Assembly: GCF_015694725.1 (NCBI RefSeq) | Contig: NZ_JADQDQ010000004.1 | Coordinates: 434,001 to 498,000 of the forward strand | Origin: Hymenobacter jeongseonensis | GTDB taxonomy: Bacteria > Bacteroidota > Bacteroidia > Cytophagales > Hymenobacteraceae | Direction of reading: 5' to 3' | DNA: 64,000 nucleotides | Part shown: piece by piece, positions 44,290 to 52,628 of the stretch | How positions within the stretch are numbered: the first letter of the stretch is position 1 | Layout of the letters: the number at the start of each line of letters is the position of its first letter | The notes under the pieces: model-generated | Databases searched by the model: none | Seen by the model: the letters and a program-made list of their open reading frames with translations, nothing else | What the model was told of the DNA's origin: nothing | Program-made: the position numbers and the translations under genes

Positions 44290-44368
44290 TTTCGACCAAC
44301 GCGGTGATTTTTTCGACTAAAAAAATCGCACGGCACTTTGGTCGCTCCTAGGCCCCGGGTGGTCGAAA
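44290..44368. promoter_or_regulatory. Candidate LytTR operator: two head-to-head pairs of TGGTCG repeats, 21-nt period
   Basis: On the plus strand TTTCGACCA (44290-44298) and TTTCGACTA (44311-44319) are 9-mers with a 12-base spacer. On the opposite sense, TGGTCGCTC (44339-44347) and TGGTCGAAA (44360-44368) also have exactly 21 bases start to start. The two pairs face each other. LytTR regulators bind two direct 9-bp repeats spaced by about 12 bases, and this region lies between the LytTR kinase gene and the divergent esterase-like gene, so it is a good candidate for an autoregulatory site. A loose palindrome (gatttttt/aaaaaatc, 44306-44327) overlaps. Confidence 0.6.
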
Positions 44369-44469
44369 AAAGCTTCCCAACGGCAGCAAGAGGCAATTCC
44401 TTTGTGTCGTTGCCAGTCGCTGAGACGGCCGGCGCAGCTCTCACATCACACGCTCTTTTTTGCCTACTT

Positions 44470-45792
44470 ATGAAAAGCACTTTCCGCACCCTGCTCGCCG
44501 CCGCCTTGCTCACTGCTCCCGCCGCCGCTGCCTTCGCCCAAACGGTCCCAACTGCCGCCACCGATACGGCCCGCATCGTGCTCGATGCGTCTGTCGTCAA
44601 CTCTGTAAACACGCAGAGCTATTTTCTCTTTCGCCAGGCTGTGCGGCCCCTTATCGAGCAGATGGGTGATAAAAAGGTGGTGGCCCTGGGCGAAGGCACC
44701 CATGGCACGGCCGAGTTTTACAAGCTGCGGTTCTGGCTCACGCGCATTCTGATGGAAGACAAGGGCTTTACCCAAGTAGCCCTCGAAAACAGCTACGGCG
44801 ACTGCTACCGCCTGAACCAAGCCCTGCACTCGGCCACCCTCGACGACCTTAAGCCCCTGATGAAAAAGCACCTGCTCAGCATCTGGCAAAACCGCGAAAC
44901 CGAGGAAATGCTGAACTGGATGCACACCTACAACACCTCCCACCTGCGCAAGGTCGAGCTGGCCGGCATCGACGCCATGTACGGCACCGCCGCGGCCGAG
45001 CTGCTGCGCGAAACGCTGGCCCATTCTACCCCCGAAATCGTAGCTCTCACCCAGCAGCTGGTGCAGCAGACCACGCTGCAGGCTCAAATCTGGACCAACC
45101 TCAACGACCGCAGCATTCCCTTCAAACGCCCGGAGATGATGGCCAATGGCTGGGCCGGCTACGAAACCACTGAGCAACTGGCCCAAGCCCTAAAAAAAGT
45201 GAAGCTGCCGAAAAAGCAGCGCGCCGCCGTGGCCGGGGCCGTGCAGAGCCTGCAGCTGCACTTCGACACGTTTTACCAGCCCAAAGTGAACAAGCGTGAG
45301 TCATCGCGCGACAGCGTGATGGCGGAAATGACCAAGTTCTTGGTGCGGGGCAAAGGCAGCAAAGTCATCATCTGGGCCCACAACGCGCACGTTTCGCGCA
45401 GCTTGCCCGTGCCCGGCGACAACAACGGCGGCGGCACCGGCAAATTCCTGGAGCGCGCGTTCCCCGGCCAGTACTTCGTGCTGGGCACCAGCACCGCCAC
45501 CGGCACCGTGGCCGCCACCACCCATCGGTTTATTACCACGGCCAGCCCCATGGCGGCCTATCCGCTGGACGCGCCGGTGGCCGGCTCCTGGGAACAGGCC
45601 TTTAACTTGGTCACCCCCGCCACTTTCTACGTCAATACCCGCCAGCTGACCGCCGCCGGCCAGAAGCACCCCCACCGGCTGGTGGGCTACAGCCCCCAGA
45701 GCGGCGCCGATTCCTACTACCCCTTGGCCTTGAGCCGGGCCTACGACGCGCTGCTTTTCGTGCGGCAAACCACGGCGGCCACGCCCCTTTAA
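44470..45792 (+). CDS. Erythromycin esterase family protein, secreted
   Basis: 440 residues from the ATG at 44470, with a signal peptide (LLAAALLTAPAAAAFAQ). The EreA/EreB-like core is present: VALGEGTHGTAEFYKL (71-86) with Glu75 and His78, VALENSYGDCYRL, and IIWAHNAHVSR with the later His residues. Many members in Bacteroidota are not resistance enzymes; the family includes general hydrolases of unknown substrate. It diverges from the LytTR kinase operon and shares the repeat-bearing intergenic region, so it is probably one of the regulated genes. Confidence 0.87.
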   Translation: MKSTFRTLLAAALLTAPAAAAFAQTVPTAATDTARIVLDASVVNSVNTQSYFLFRQAVRPLIEQMGDKKVVALGEGTHGTAEFYKLRFWLTRILMEDKGFTQVALENSYGDCYRLNQALHSATLDDLKPLMKKHLLSIWQNRETEEMLNWMHTYNTSHLRKVELAGIDAMYGTAAAELLRETLAHSTPEIVALTQQLVQQTTLQAQIWTNLNDRSIPFKRPEMMANGWAGYETTEQLAQALKKVKLPKKQRAAVAGAVQSLQLHFDTFYQPKVNKRESSRDSVMAEMTKFLVRGKGSKVIIWAHNAHVSRSLPVPGDNNGGGTGKFLERAFPGQYFVLGTSTATGTVAATTHRFITTASPMAAYPLDAPVAGSWEQAFNLVTPATFYVNTRQLTAAGQKHPHRLVGYSPQSGADSYYPLALSRAYDALLFVRQTTAATPL

Positions 45793-45881
45793 CATTCGGC
45801 CGTTCGGCAAATGCCCCCATCGGCAAGTCCCTGCGAAGCATAAGATTCGTTGAGCTGGCAGACAAACCAGTTGGCCGGTTC

Positions 45882-45936
45882 ACGGCAGCCGACGCAGCCC
45901 CTGACCTAAACGGTTTGGGGCTGCGTCGGCTGCCGT
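45882..45936. repeat. Perfect 20-bp inverted repeat between convergent genes
   Basis: Arms 45882-45901 and 45917-45936 are exact GC-rich complements around a 15-base loop; the right arm touches the stop codon of the CotH-like gene. No T-tract follows, as with the repeat at 3862-3905. Confidence 0.7.
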
Positions 45937-47021
45937 CAGTCAAAGCCGCGGATGTGGATGCGCTTCTCTTCATTGCGGTGCCCCGCCCGCACGATTTGTC
46001 GCTCAAAGGCTTTGGGGTCGTTGAGGACGTCATAGAAATCATTTAAATAGCGGATGGCAAAGTCTTGCTCTTGCCGGCTGAGGTAGGGACAGGCCCGGTA
46101 CACGTAGTTAAGGGCTTCGCGCCGGGCGTTGAAGTGGTGGCGCACGGCGGCGTAGGTGGCCGGGGGGAAGGTGAAGCCCCGATACAGCCGTTGCCGGACC
46201 GACGTGATGCCGAGCTGCTCGGGCGGCACAGCGTACGGGGCCATTACCAGCCCGCTGTAATCAAAATCGAAGGCCACGGGCAACGGCGGGGCCTGCAGGT
46301 TTTGGCTCAGCAGCCGGATGTTGTGGCGGTAGGGCACCGACCAATCCGTGTTGCCAATCAGATACTGAAACACGACCATCGTAGCCGTGGCCGTCGGGTT
46401 GAGGTTTTCCATGCCGATAACCAGGCGCCTGGGCACCACGGTGGCCTGGTGGCGCTGCGCGAGGGCTTCTGTCGGCTCCAGAAAAAAGGCGTAGTGCGCT
46501 TCGGCGGCGCCCCGGCCGCCGCTGTCGTGGTAGGTGATGCGGCAGAGCCGGACGCGGTAGCTCAGGTCCGTGAGCACGTTGTAGAGCTTGTACACCAAGT
46601 ATTCGCGCAGGGTGTATTTATCAGACAAGCAGTGGGTGGTCAGCTTCAGCTCCTCCACCGGGCCAAAGAGGGAGCCCGGTCGGCTTTCGGGCGGAAATTT
46701 CACCCACAGCGGCGGGAAGTCGCACACGGCGGGGTCTTTGCGCCGGTTTCCGCGCACTTGCACCTGCACGGCCAGCGTGTGTTGGGCCGCGGCGGCATCG
46801 CGGTAGGAGAGGCGGGCCGGGTGCAAGCCGGGCGTCGCGCCGCGGTCGTTCAGGACCCTTGCCCGCGGCAGCACCAAGGTCAGCTCGACAAGTTCGTCCC
46901 GCGAAAAAAACGGGTTGTCAGGCGCCGGGACGCAAACGCTTTCCCGAGGGCCGGCCAGTACCGGCACCGGCCGGCCCAGCCACAGGCCCAGGCTAATCAG
47001 AACCGATAGCAGCGGAAGCAT
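45936..47021 (-). CDS. CotH-kinase-like secreted or membrane-anchored protein (tentative)
   Basis: 361 residues from the ATG at 47021, with a hydrophobic N-terminus (MLPLLSVLISLGLWLGRPVP). The body resembles the CotH atypical kinase fold: an N-terminal LTLVLPRARV-like beta part, VQVRGNRRK, a helix REYLVYKLYNVLTDLSYRVR, AHYAFFLEP, YLIGNTDWSVPYRHNIRLL with Asn and Asp of a metal site, and PVAFDFDYSGLV like the DFD loop. CotH kinases phosphorylate spore-coat or envelope proteins. The match is by pattern only. It is 105 bp downstream of the phosphatase-like gene. Confidence 0.5.
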   Translation of the reverse strand: MLPLLSVLISLGLWLGRPVPVLAGPRESVCVPAPDNPFFSRDELVELTLVLPRARVLNDRGATPGLHPARLSYRDAAAAQHTLAVQVQVRGNRRKDPAVCDFPPLWVKFPPESRPGSLFGPVEELKLTTHCLSDKYTLREYLVYKLYNVLTDLSYRVRLCRITYHDSGGRGAAEAHYAFFLEPTEALAQRHQATVVPRRLVIGMENLNPTATATMVVFQYLIGNTDWSVPYRHNIRLLSQNLQAPPLPVAFDFDYSGLVMAPYAVPPEQLGITSVRQRLYRGFTFPPATYAAVRHHFNARREALNYVYRACPYLSRQEQDFAIRYLNDFYDVLNDPKAFERQIVRAGHRNEEKRIHIRGFD

Positions 47022-47126
47022 GGCAGCAGCAGCGCAGCACGCAGCTGCGGGTTGAGGAGCCACCGGACCGGGAAAGCGCCCACCGGGAAGAATGGCGGCT
47101 TCGGGTGGAGGAGATTTATGGGTTAG

Positions 47127-48098
47127 TTAGCGCTTAAATAAGGCCTCTATCGGCTTGCCTTGGCCCTGGGCAAACGGAAAACCCAGTAGATAAGCCACCG
47201 TGGACGGAATGTCGAGCAAGGTGTGGGGCTCCTTGATGGTGCGGCCTTTTTTGAAATCCGGCCCCAGGGCCAGCAAGCTGATGTGCCGGCACCCTTCGCA
47301 GCCATCGCCGTGCTCCACCCACCCCGGGGGCACGCTGTTGAGGTGCCGGCCGTGGTCGTTGGTGATGAGCAGAGTCGTGTTGTTGCGGTAGGCTTTGTTC
47401 CTGCGCAGGAAATCGTACAATTCCATCACGTACTTGTCGTCCCGGGCGATGCCCCGCACGTAATTGGGCCAGTTGGCGGCGTGGGCAAAGCCGTCGGGCT
47501 CCATAAAATTGATGAGCACCAAGTTGGGCTTGTGCTGCGTAAGGATGCGCTTGGCGGCCACCAGGGTCAGGGAATCGGCGCGGTAGCCGGTGCCCGGGCC
47601 GCCCACGCCGCAGTCGAGGGAAGGCGGCAACTGGTCCTTCCACTCCGGGTTCAAGGTATTGGCCAGAATGTGCAGCTTGTCTTTGCTGGTGATGAGCCAG
47701 GCGGCGGTGGCGGGCTTGCCCGTGGCCTTGCGCCAGAGCTGAAAGATGGAAGGCTGCTGCGGCAGCTCTTGGTCAAAATTGTCGATAGCCTGGTCGATGC
47801 CCGTGGTAATAGCCGCATGCCCCGAGTTGGTGTAGGTGAAGCCGTTGTTGTAAAACTGGGAGAATAGCACGCCCCGGGGCTTCAGCCGGGTGGCCATGTT
47901 GGGAATCAGGCCCGGAATGCTGTCCCAGGTTTCGGAGTACCGGGGCCCGTCGATGACCACAATGATGACGTTTTTGGTGCGCAGCCCTTTTTTAGGCGGG
48001 TCTGGGGCGAAAGCGCAGAGCACCAGGAGCCAAGGGCCGCAGCAAACGGCGCACTTGAGTAGGCGGCTCCACCGCCCGAGAGAGGCAAAAAAGGCCAT
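47127..48098 (-). CDS. Alkaline-phosphatase/nucleotide-pyrophosphatase superfamily enzyme
   Basis: 323 residues with an N-terminal signal or anchor (LLKCAVCCGPWLLVLCAFAP). The metal site motifs are VVIDGPRYSETW (Asp50), YTNSGHAAITTG (around Thr90, the expected nucleophile region), NFMEPDGFAHAANW, and LLITNDHGRH with a late GDGCEGCRH. The family hydrolyses phosphate or sulfate esters and phosphodiesters; the substrate is unknown. It is exported to the periplasm. It precedes the CotH-like gene on the same strand and may share its transcript. Confidence 0.85.
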   Translation of the reverse strand: MAFFASLGRWSRLLKCAVCCGPWLLVLCAFAPDPPKKGLRTKNVIIVVIDGPRYSETWDSIPGLIPNMATRLKPRGVLFSQFYNNGFTYTNSGHAAITTGIDQAIDNFDQELPQQPSIFQLWRKATGKPATAAWLITSKDKLHILANTLNPEWKDQLPPSLDCGVGGPGTGYRADSLTLVAAKRILTQHKPNLVLINFMEPDGFAHAANWPNYVRGIARDDKYVMELYDFLRRNKAYRNNTTLLITNDHGRHLNSVPPGWVEHGDGCEGCRHISLLALGPDFKKGRTIKEPHTLLDIPSTVAYLLGFPFAQGQGKPIEALFKR

Positions 48099-48394
48099 AG
48101 CGCTGGACGCAGTAAAAAGGAGTTACGGGAACATAGGGTTTACGTTAGCAACCGCATGAAAGATGTGAAAATATTGCTAATGAGGAGTTTAACAGTTAGA
48201 GGCCGAAGCGTCAGGGCCGGAAAGGGCAGGGGATTAGCCGCCCGCACTTAAGCATGGTGCTAATTCGGGCCTTTGCGGGGAAGATGACAATAATCGAAAA
48301 TTCAATTGATTACGGTCATTCTTTGGGGCGGGAATCCGGTAGAAATTGCCGCAGGCACGGCACCCAAGTGGCGTCGGCAGCCGCGTGTCCGCCC
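48099..48394. other. Divergent intergenic region
   Basis: 296 bp between the phosphatase-like gene (minus) and the exporter operon (plus). No repeat or clean promoter box; a frame open from 48254 reads into the adaptor gene but lacks support. Confidence 0.35.
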
Positions 48395-49516
48395 ATGAAC
48401 GCCAATCAGCCCCTGCTGCCATGCCTGCCCGCCGTGCTGCCCGGGCGTTGGCTGCTGCTGATAAGCTTGGCTTTGGCCGGCTGCCGGGACAAGGCCGAGC
48501 GCGTGAAACCCGTCTGGTCGGCCATTTCCGAATCGGTGTACGCGGCCGGTACGGTTAAGAGCGGGCGGCAGTACCAGGCTTTTGCCAGCGCGGGCGGCAT
48601 CATTCAGACCGTGTTTGTGCGCGAGGGCGACTCGGTGCGGGTGGGCACGCCGCTGCTTTCCATTGCCAGCGACGTGCAGCAGCTGACCCAGGAAAACGCC
48701 GCCCTGGCCGCCCGCTACGCCGCCGTGGCCGCCAACCAAAGCCAGCTCCAGGAAGCCCGCGAACGCATTGCCCTGCAACGCCGCACCATGCAGAACGACC
48801 AGCTGCAGCTCACCCGGCAGCGCCAACTCTGGCAGCAGTCCATCGGCACCAAGCTGACCCTGGAACAAAAGGAGCTGGCCTACGCCGCCTCCAAAACCGC
48901 CTACGAATCGGCGGTGCTCAGCTACCAGACGCTCAAAAAACAGCTCGATTTCGCCGCCGCGCAGTCGCGCAAAAACCTGCAGATTGCCCGGACGAAGGCC
49001 AGCGATTTCGTCCTGCGCAGCAAAATCAACGGCATCATCTACCAGCTCTATCGAGAAAAGGGCGAGGCCGTGACGCCCCAAACGCCGCTGGCCTTGCTCG
49101 GCGACGCCCGCCACTTCGTGCTCGAAATGCAGGTAGACGAGTCCGACATCGTGAAAATCCGCCCCGGCCAGCTGGTGTTGGTGACTTTGGACAGCTACAA
49201 AGGCCAGGTTTTCCAGGCTCGCGTCACCACCATTTCGCCGATGATGAACACCGGCACCCGCACGTTTCAGGTCGATGCGGCTTTCGTGCGCCAGCCGCCG
49301 GTGCTGTATCCGTTCGTCAGTTTCGAGGCCAATATCGTGCTGCAAACCAAGCCCAAAGCCCTGCTCATTCCGCGCCGCCTGCTGGTGGACGACTCCACGG
49401 TGCGGAAGGCCAACGGCCAGCTGGCGCGGGTGAAAACCGGCCTACGCGACTACCAGATGGTAGAAATCCTGGCGGGCCTCACGCCCGACGATGAAATCAC
49501 AGCCCCCGCAAAATGA
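48395..49516 (+). CDS. MacA-like periplasmic adaptor lipoprotein
   Basis: 373 residues from the ATG at 48395. The lipoprotein signal ends LISLALAGC. A beta-barrel and lipoyl half (AGTVKSGRQYQAFASAGGII) flank a long coiled-coil hairpin (about 100-190, rich in Gln and Leu heptads). RSKINGIIYQLYREKGEAV is the second lipoyl half, and a C-terminal barrel contains LVLVTLDSYKGQVFQARV. This is the adaptor of an ABC-type tripartite exporter, linking the inner-membrane permease to an outer-membrane channel not encoded here. Its stop overlaps the permease start as ATGA. Confidence 0.92.
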   Translation: MNANQPLLPCLPAVLPGRWLLLISLALAGCRDKAERVKPVWSAISESVYAAGTVKSGRQYQAFASAGGIIQTVFVREGDSVRVGTPLLSIASDVQQLTQENAALAARYAAVAANQSQLQEARERIALQRRTMQNDQLQLTRQRQLWQQSIGTKLTLEQKELAYAASKTAYESAVLSYQTLKKQLDFAAAQSRKNLQIARTKASDFVLRSKINGIIYQLYREKGEAVTPQTPLALLGDARHFVLEMQVDESDIVKIRPGQLVLVTLDSYKGQVFQARVTTISPMMNTGTRTFQVDAAFVRQPPVLYPFVSFEANIVLQTKPKALLIPRRLLVDDSTVRKANGQLARVKTGLRDYQMVEILAGLTPDDEITAPAK

Positions 49517-50769
49517 ACCTGCCCCTGCTTTACGACGTGGCCCTGTCGCTGCTGCTGGCCCGCTGGCGGCAGACGCTGGTGGCAGCCATCGGGGTCACCT
49601 TCAGCATCACCATGTTCATTGCGCTGCTCAGCTTTATGTCGGGCCTCAACCAGCTGCTCGATGGGCTGGTGCTGAACCGCACGCCCCACGTGCGCCTCTA
49701 CAACGAGGTGAAACCGGCCCCGCAGCAGCCCATCGACCGCTACACCGGCCGGCGGCAGCACAATTTCATCCGCTCCATCAAGCCCAGCGACGAGCTGCCG
49801 CGCATTCACAACGCCGGGGCCATCATCGCGGCCCTGCGCCACGACCCGCGGGTGCGCGGCGTGGCTCCCAAAACCCAGGCCCAGGTGTTCTACAACGTGG
49901 GCACCATCGACCTCACGGGCACTATCAGCGGCATTGAGGTGGAGCAGGAAGACCGGCTTTTTGCCTTCGGCGACTACGTGGTGGCCGGCAATCCGCTCAA
50001 CCTCAAAACCGTGGCCAACAGCATCATCCTCGGCAAAGCCGCCGCCGACCTCATGCTGGTGGGCGTGGGCGACGTGGTCCAAATTACCACCGTGAAGGGC
50101 AACCGCGTGCAGCTCAAGGTGGTCGGCCTGTTCCAGTCGGGCCTGCTGGAGGTAGATAAGGTGCAGAGCTATACCTCGCTGGCCACTGCCCAAAAGCTGC
50201 TCGGCGAAGCCAACAACTACATCACCGACATTCAGATAAAACTCCACGATTTCACCCTGGCACCCCGGCTGGCCGAGGAGTACGCGCAACGCTACGAAGT
50301 GCAGGCCATGGACATCGAAACCGCCAATTCAGATTTTGAAACCGGCACCACTATCCGCACCCTCATTTCCTACGCCGTGGGTGTCACACTGCTGATTGTG
50401 GCGGGCTTCGGGATTTATAACATTCTGAATATGATGATTTACGAGAAGATGGACACCATTGCCATCCTCAAGGCCATTGGGTTTGCGGGGCGCGATGTGC
50501 AGCGGCTGTTCGTGGCGGTGGCGCTGTCCATCGGGCTGTCGGGCGGCGGGGTGGGGCTGCTGTTCGGGTTCGGGCTCTCGGCCCTCATTGCGCGGGTGCC
50601 GTTTCACCCGGCGGCGCTGCCCACGGTACACACTTTCCCGGTCAATTTCGACCCGCTTTTCTACGGCATTGGGGCGGTATTTTCGCTCGTTACCACCTAT
50701 TTGGCGGGGTATTTCCCGGCCCGCAAGGCCAGTGTGGTCGACCCGGTCGTCATCATCAGAGGCAAGTGA
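49513..50769 (+). CDS. MacB/FtsX-type ABC transporter permease
   Basis: 418 residues. One N-terminal helix (VAAIGVTFSITMFIALLSFM), a large periplasmic domain (about 45-270), and three C-terminal helices (LLIVAGFGIYNILNMMIYEK, FVAVALSIGLSGGGVGLLFG, FYGIGAVFSLVTTYLAGYF), the four-helix plan of MacB/LolC/FtsX-type permeases. KMDTIAILKAIGFAGRDVQR is the coupling helix contacting the ATPase. It works with the adaptor and ATPase either side in a three-gene operon to export or extrude a substrate, unknown here. Confidence 0.93.
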   Translation: MNLPLLYDVALSLLLARWRQTLVAAIGVTFSITMFIALLSFMSGLNQLLDGLVLNRTPHVRLYNEVKPAPQQPIDRYTGRRQHNFIRSIKPSDELPRIHNAGAIIAALRHDPRVRGVAPKTQAQVFYNVGTIDLTGTISGIEVEQEDRLFAFGDYVVAGNPLNLKTVANSIILGKAAADLMLVGVGDVVQITTVKGNRVQLKVVGLFQSGLLEVDKVQSYTSLATAQKLLGEANNYITDIQIKLHDFTLAPRLAEEYAQRYEVQAMDIETANSDFETGTTIRTLISYAVGVTLLIVAGFGIYNILNMMIYEKMDTIAILKAIGFAGRDVQRLFVAVALSIGLSGGGVGLLFGFGLSALIARVPFHPAALPTVHTFPVNFDPLFYGIGAVFSLVTTYLAGYFPARKASVVDPVVIIRGK

Positions 50770-50770
50770 G

Positions 50771-51466
50771 ATGGACACGCCCGCGCTCGAAGCCCGCCAG
50801 ATTACCAAGTATTTCGACGACCCCGTGCGGGTGCAGGTGCTGCACGGCCTCACGTTTGCGCTGGGCCGGGGCGAGTTTGCGGCCGTGGTAGGCAAGTCGG
50901 GCTGCGGCAAATCGACGCTGCTCTACATCCTCTCCACCATGGACACGATGTACGAAGGCGACCTGCTGATTGACGGCGTGCCCATGCGCGATAAAAGAGA
51001 AGCCGAACTGGCCCGCGTGCGCAACGAGAAAATCGGCTTCGTGTTCCAGTTTCACTACCTGCTGAACGAGTTTTCGGTGCTGCGCAATGTGATGCTGCCC
51101 GCCGAAAAACTAGGCAAATTATCGAGCCCGGAAATCGAGCACCGCGCCTACGAAAAGCTAAAAATCCTCGGCATCGAAAGTGAAGCCCTCAAGAAACCCA
51201 ACCAACTCTCGGGCGGCCAAAAGCAGCGCGTAGCCATTGCCAGGGCGCTTATCAACGACCCGCTCATCATCATGGGCGACGAGCCTACGGGCAACCTTGA
51301 CAAGAAAAACGGCGAGGTCGTGTTCGATATTTTCAAGGAGCTGGCCGAAACCTACCACCAAGCCCTGCTCATCGTAACGCACGACCCCGAGTTTGCCGCC
51401 AAAACCCATCGCATCATCGAAATGGAAGATGGCCGCATCCGTAATGAGTTAGCTACTTTCTCGTAA
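50771..51466 (+). CDS. MacB/LolD-type ABC transporter ATPase
   Basis: 231 residues from the ATG at 50771, one base after the permease stop. Walker [15 protein letters not shown]-loop [14 protein letters not shown], signature [15 protein letters not shown], Walker [14 protein letters not shown] and the H-loop VTHDPE are all intact. A longer frame begins at 50459 inside the permease gene and is rejected. It powers the MacB/FtsX-like permease. No terminator is evident after it. Confidence 0.95.
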   Translation: MDTPALEARQITKYFDDPVRVQVLHGLTFALGRGEFAAVVGKSGCGKSTLLYILSTMDTMYEGDLLIDGVPMRDKREAELARVRNEKIGFVFQFHYLLNEFSVLRNVMLPAEKLGKLSSPEIEHRAYEKLKILGIESEALKKPNQLSGGQKQRVAIARALINDPLIIMGDEPTGNLDKKNGEVVFDIFKELAETYHQALLIVTHDPEFAAKTHRIIEMEDGRIRNELATFS

Positions 51467-51566
51467 TCAAAATCTTAGGCTAGGCAATTCCCTCTGCATT
51501 GGAGCGCCAATACTACCAATGCCAAGTGCACGATTGATGGTAGGGAAGAAGCCCGCTTTATTGGTT

Positions 51567-52265
51567 TTAACTAATACAGGGCGTGCGCAGGTCGACAAAT
51601 ACCAGGTACCAGCGCCCCGCGTTGCCTGGGCGTTTGGCAAAATGAAACCGAAAGCCGCTGCGGGTGTGCAACACCGTGCGGCCTACCCGCGCTTGCGCCG
51701 CCTGCCCCTGCGCCAAGGTGCCATCCTTCAGCCGGGTGCGAGACCACAAATCCAGGGCTTTAAAATCGGTGGCTGGGCCACCAAAACAGCCATCCCGCTC
51801 ATAGCCGGACCGCCCATTCCGCCGCTCGCCGCAATCAATATCCGGAAACTGCGGCACGGCCAGCAGCGCGGAACATGGTTGAAGCTGCCGTTCGACGCTC
51901 TGCAACGGCACGCGGGCATAGGCCTGCCGAAACGCCGCGCCCGCCGCAACCCGCGTGATAACCAAGCCCGTGGCGCCATCTTCTACCACCCACAGGCCCA
52001 GCGCGGGGTCGATGAGCTGGTTTAGCTGCGCCGTATCGTGTCGGCGTAGGGCGGTTTGCAGGCGCGTCCAGGGTTCGGCCGCTTCCGTGTCGAGGGGCAG
52101 CGCCGGGGGCAGGGGGCGCCGGGCCCGGCCACTCGTATCGGTGGGCAACTGGGACACGACGGGGACCTGCCGGCTGGGCTGGCCAGCCTCTTCAACGGGC
52201 CGTCGGGTTTCGCAACCGGCCAATGAAACGGCCAGCACCCATGGTAACCAGCGTTGCGTTTGCAT
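51567..52265 (-). CDS. Lipoprotein of unknown function
   Basis: 232 residues from the ATG at 52265. Lipobox VSLAGC ends the signal (QRWLPWVLAVSLAGC). The mature part has a Pro-rich linker, a helix RLQTALRRHDTAQLNQLID, and a beta-rich core (GLWVVEDGATGLVITRVAAG), with four Cys that could form disulfides. The C-terminal HFAKRPGNAGRWYLVFVDLR repeats the look of SnoaL/NTF2-like or DUF4440-like domains, but I do not assign it. It is convergent with the exporter operon. Confidence 0.72.
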   Translation of the reverse strand: MQTQRWLPWVLAVSLAGCETRRPVEEAGQPSRQVPVVSQLPTDTSGRARRPLPPALPLDTEAAEPWTRLQTALRRHDTAQLNQLIDPALGLWVVEDGATGLVITRVAAGAAFRQAYARVPLQSVERQLQPCSALLAVPQFPDIDCGERRNGRSGYERDGCFGGPATDFKALDLWSRTRLKDGTLAQGQAAQARVGRTVLHTRSGFRFHFAKRPGNAGRWYLVFVDLRTPCIS

Positions 52266-52628
52266 GGCGGGAGAAGTTGAGGTGGGCAAGCACTGATGGG
52301 GGGGCAAAATGGAGTGCCGGCCCACCGTTGTCAGCAGCAGGGCATCAGCTGCCCGTTGCCCAAAATTCAGCCTCCAATCCCGCTTTAAAAATGACCAAAC
52401 TCATGGTGCGGTCTGATGTAATTCATGGATGTGAGGGAATTAGGTGTCGCCGGACCTGATGGGTAAGTTTCGGGCCCAGTTGAGGTGGTCAAAGCACGCC
52501 GGACGTAAGAGAAATGCATATTGCTTCTCTTCGGAATGCCTGGACCACCTCATATTAAGGATTTTATAGTAGAAAAGAAATGGCAGTGGAGGATATTGGT
52601 ACTTAAAAAAGGGCCAGGTCGTAAACAC
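52266..52628. other. Intergenic region with IS-derived mini-element
   Basis: 363 bp without a supported gene. The middle holds the 72-bp inverted-repeat element at 52481-52552, listed separately. The rest is unremarkable. Confidence 0.45.
52481..52552. mobile_element. 72-bp mini-element with IS3-type ends
   Basis: Begins TGAGGTGGTC (52481-52490) and ends with its exact complement (52543-52552). The left end continues AAAGCACGCCGGAC, close to the left end of the 218-bp element at 60245 (TAGCCAAGCCGGAC). No coding potential and no obvious target-site duplication. It is interpreted as a miniature derivative that an IS3 relative could move. Confidence 0.6.

Noticed and set aside
46065..47009. 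A 314-residue plus-strand frame opposite the CotH-like gene
   Set aside because: The composition is typical of antisense GC-rich DNA, and the minus-strand protein has a signal sequence and conserved blocks.
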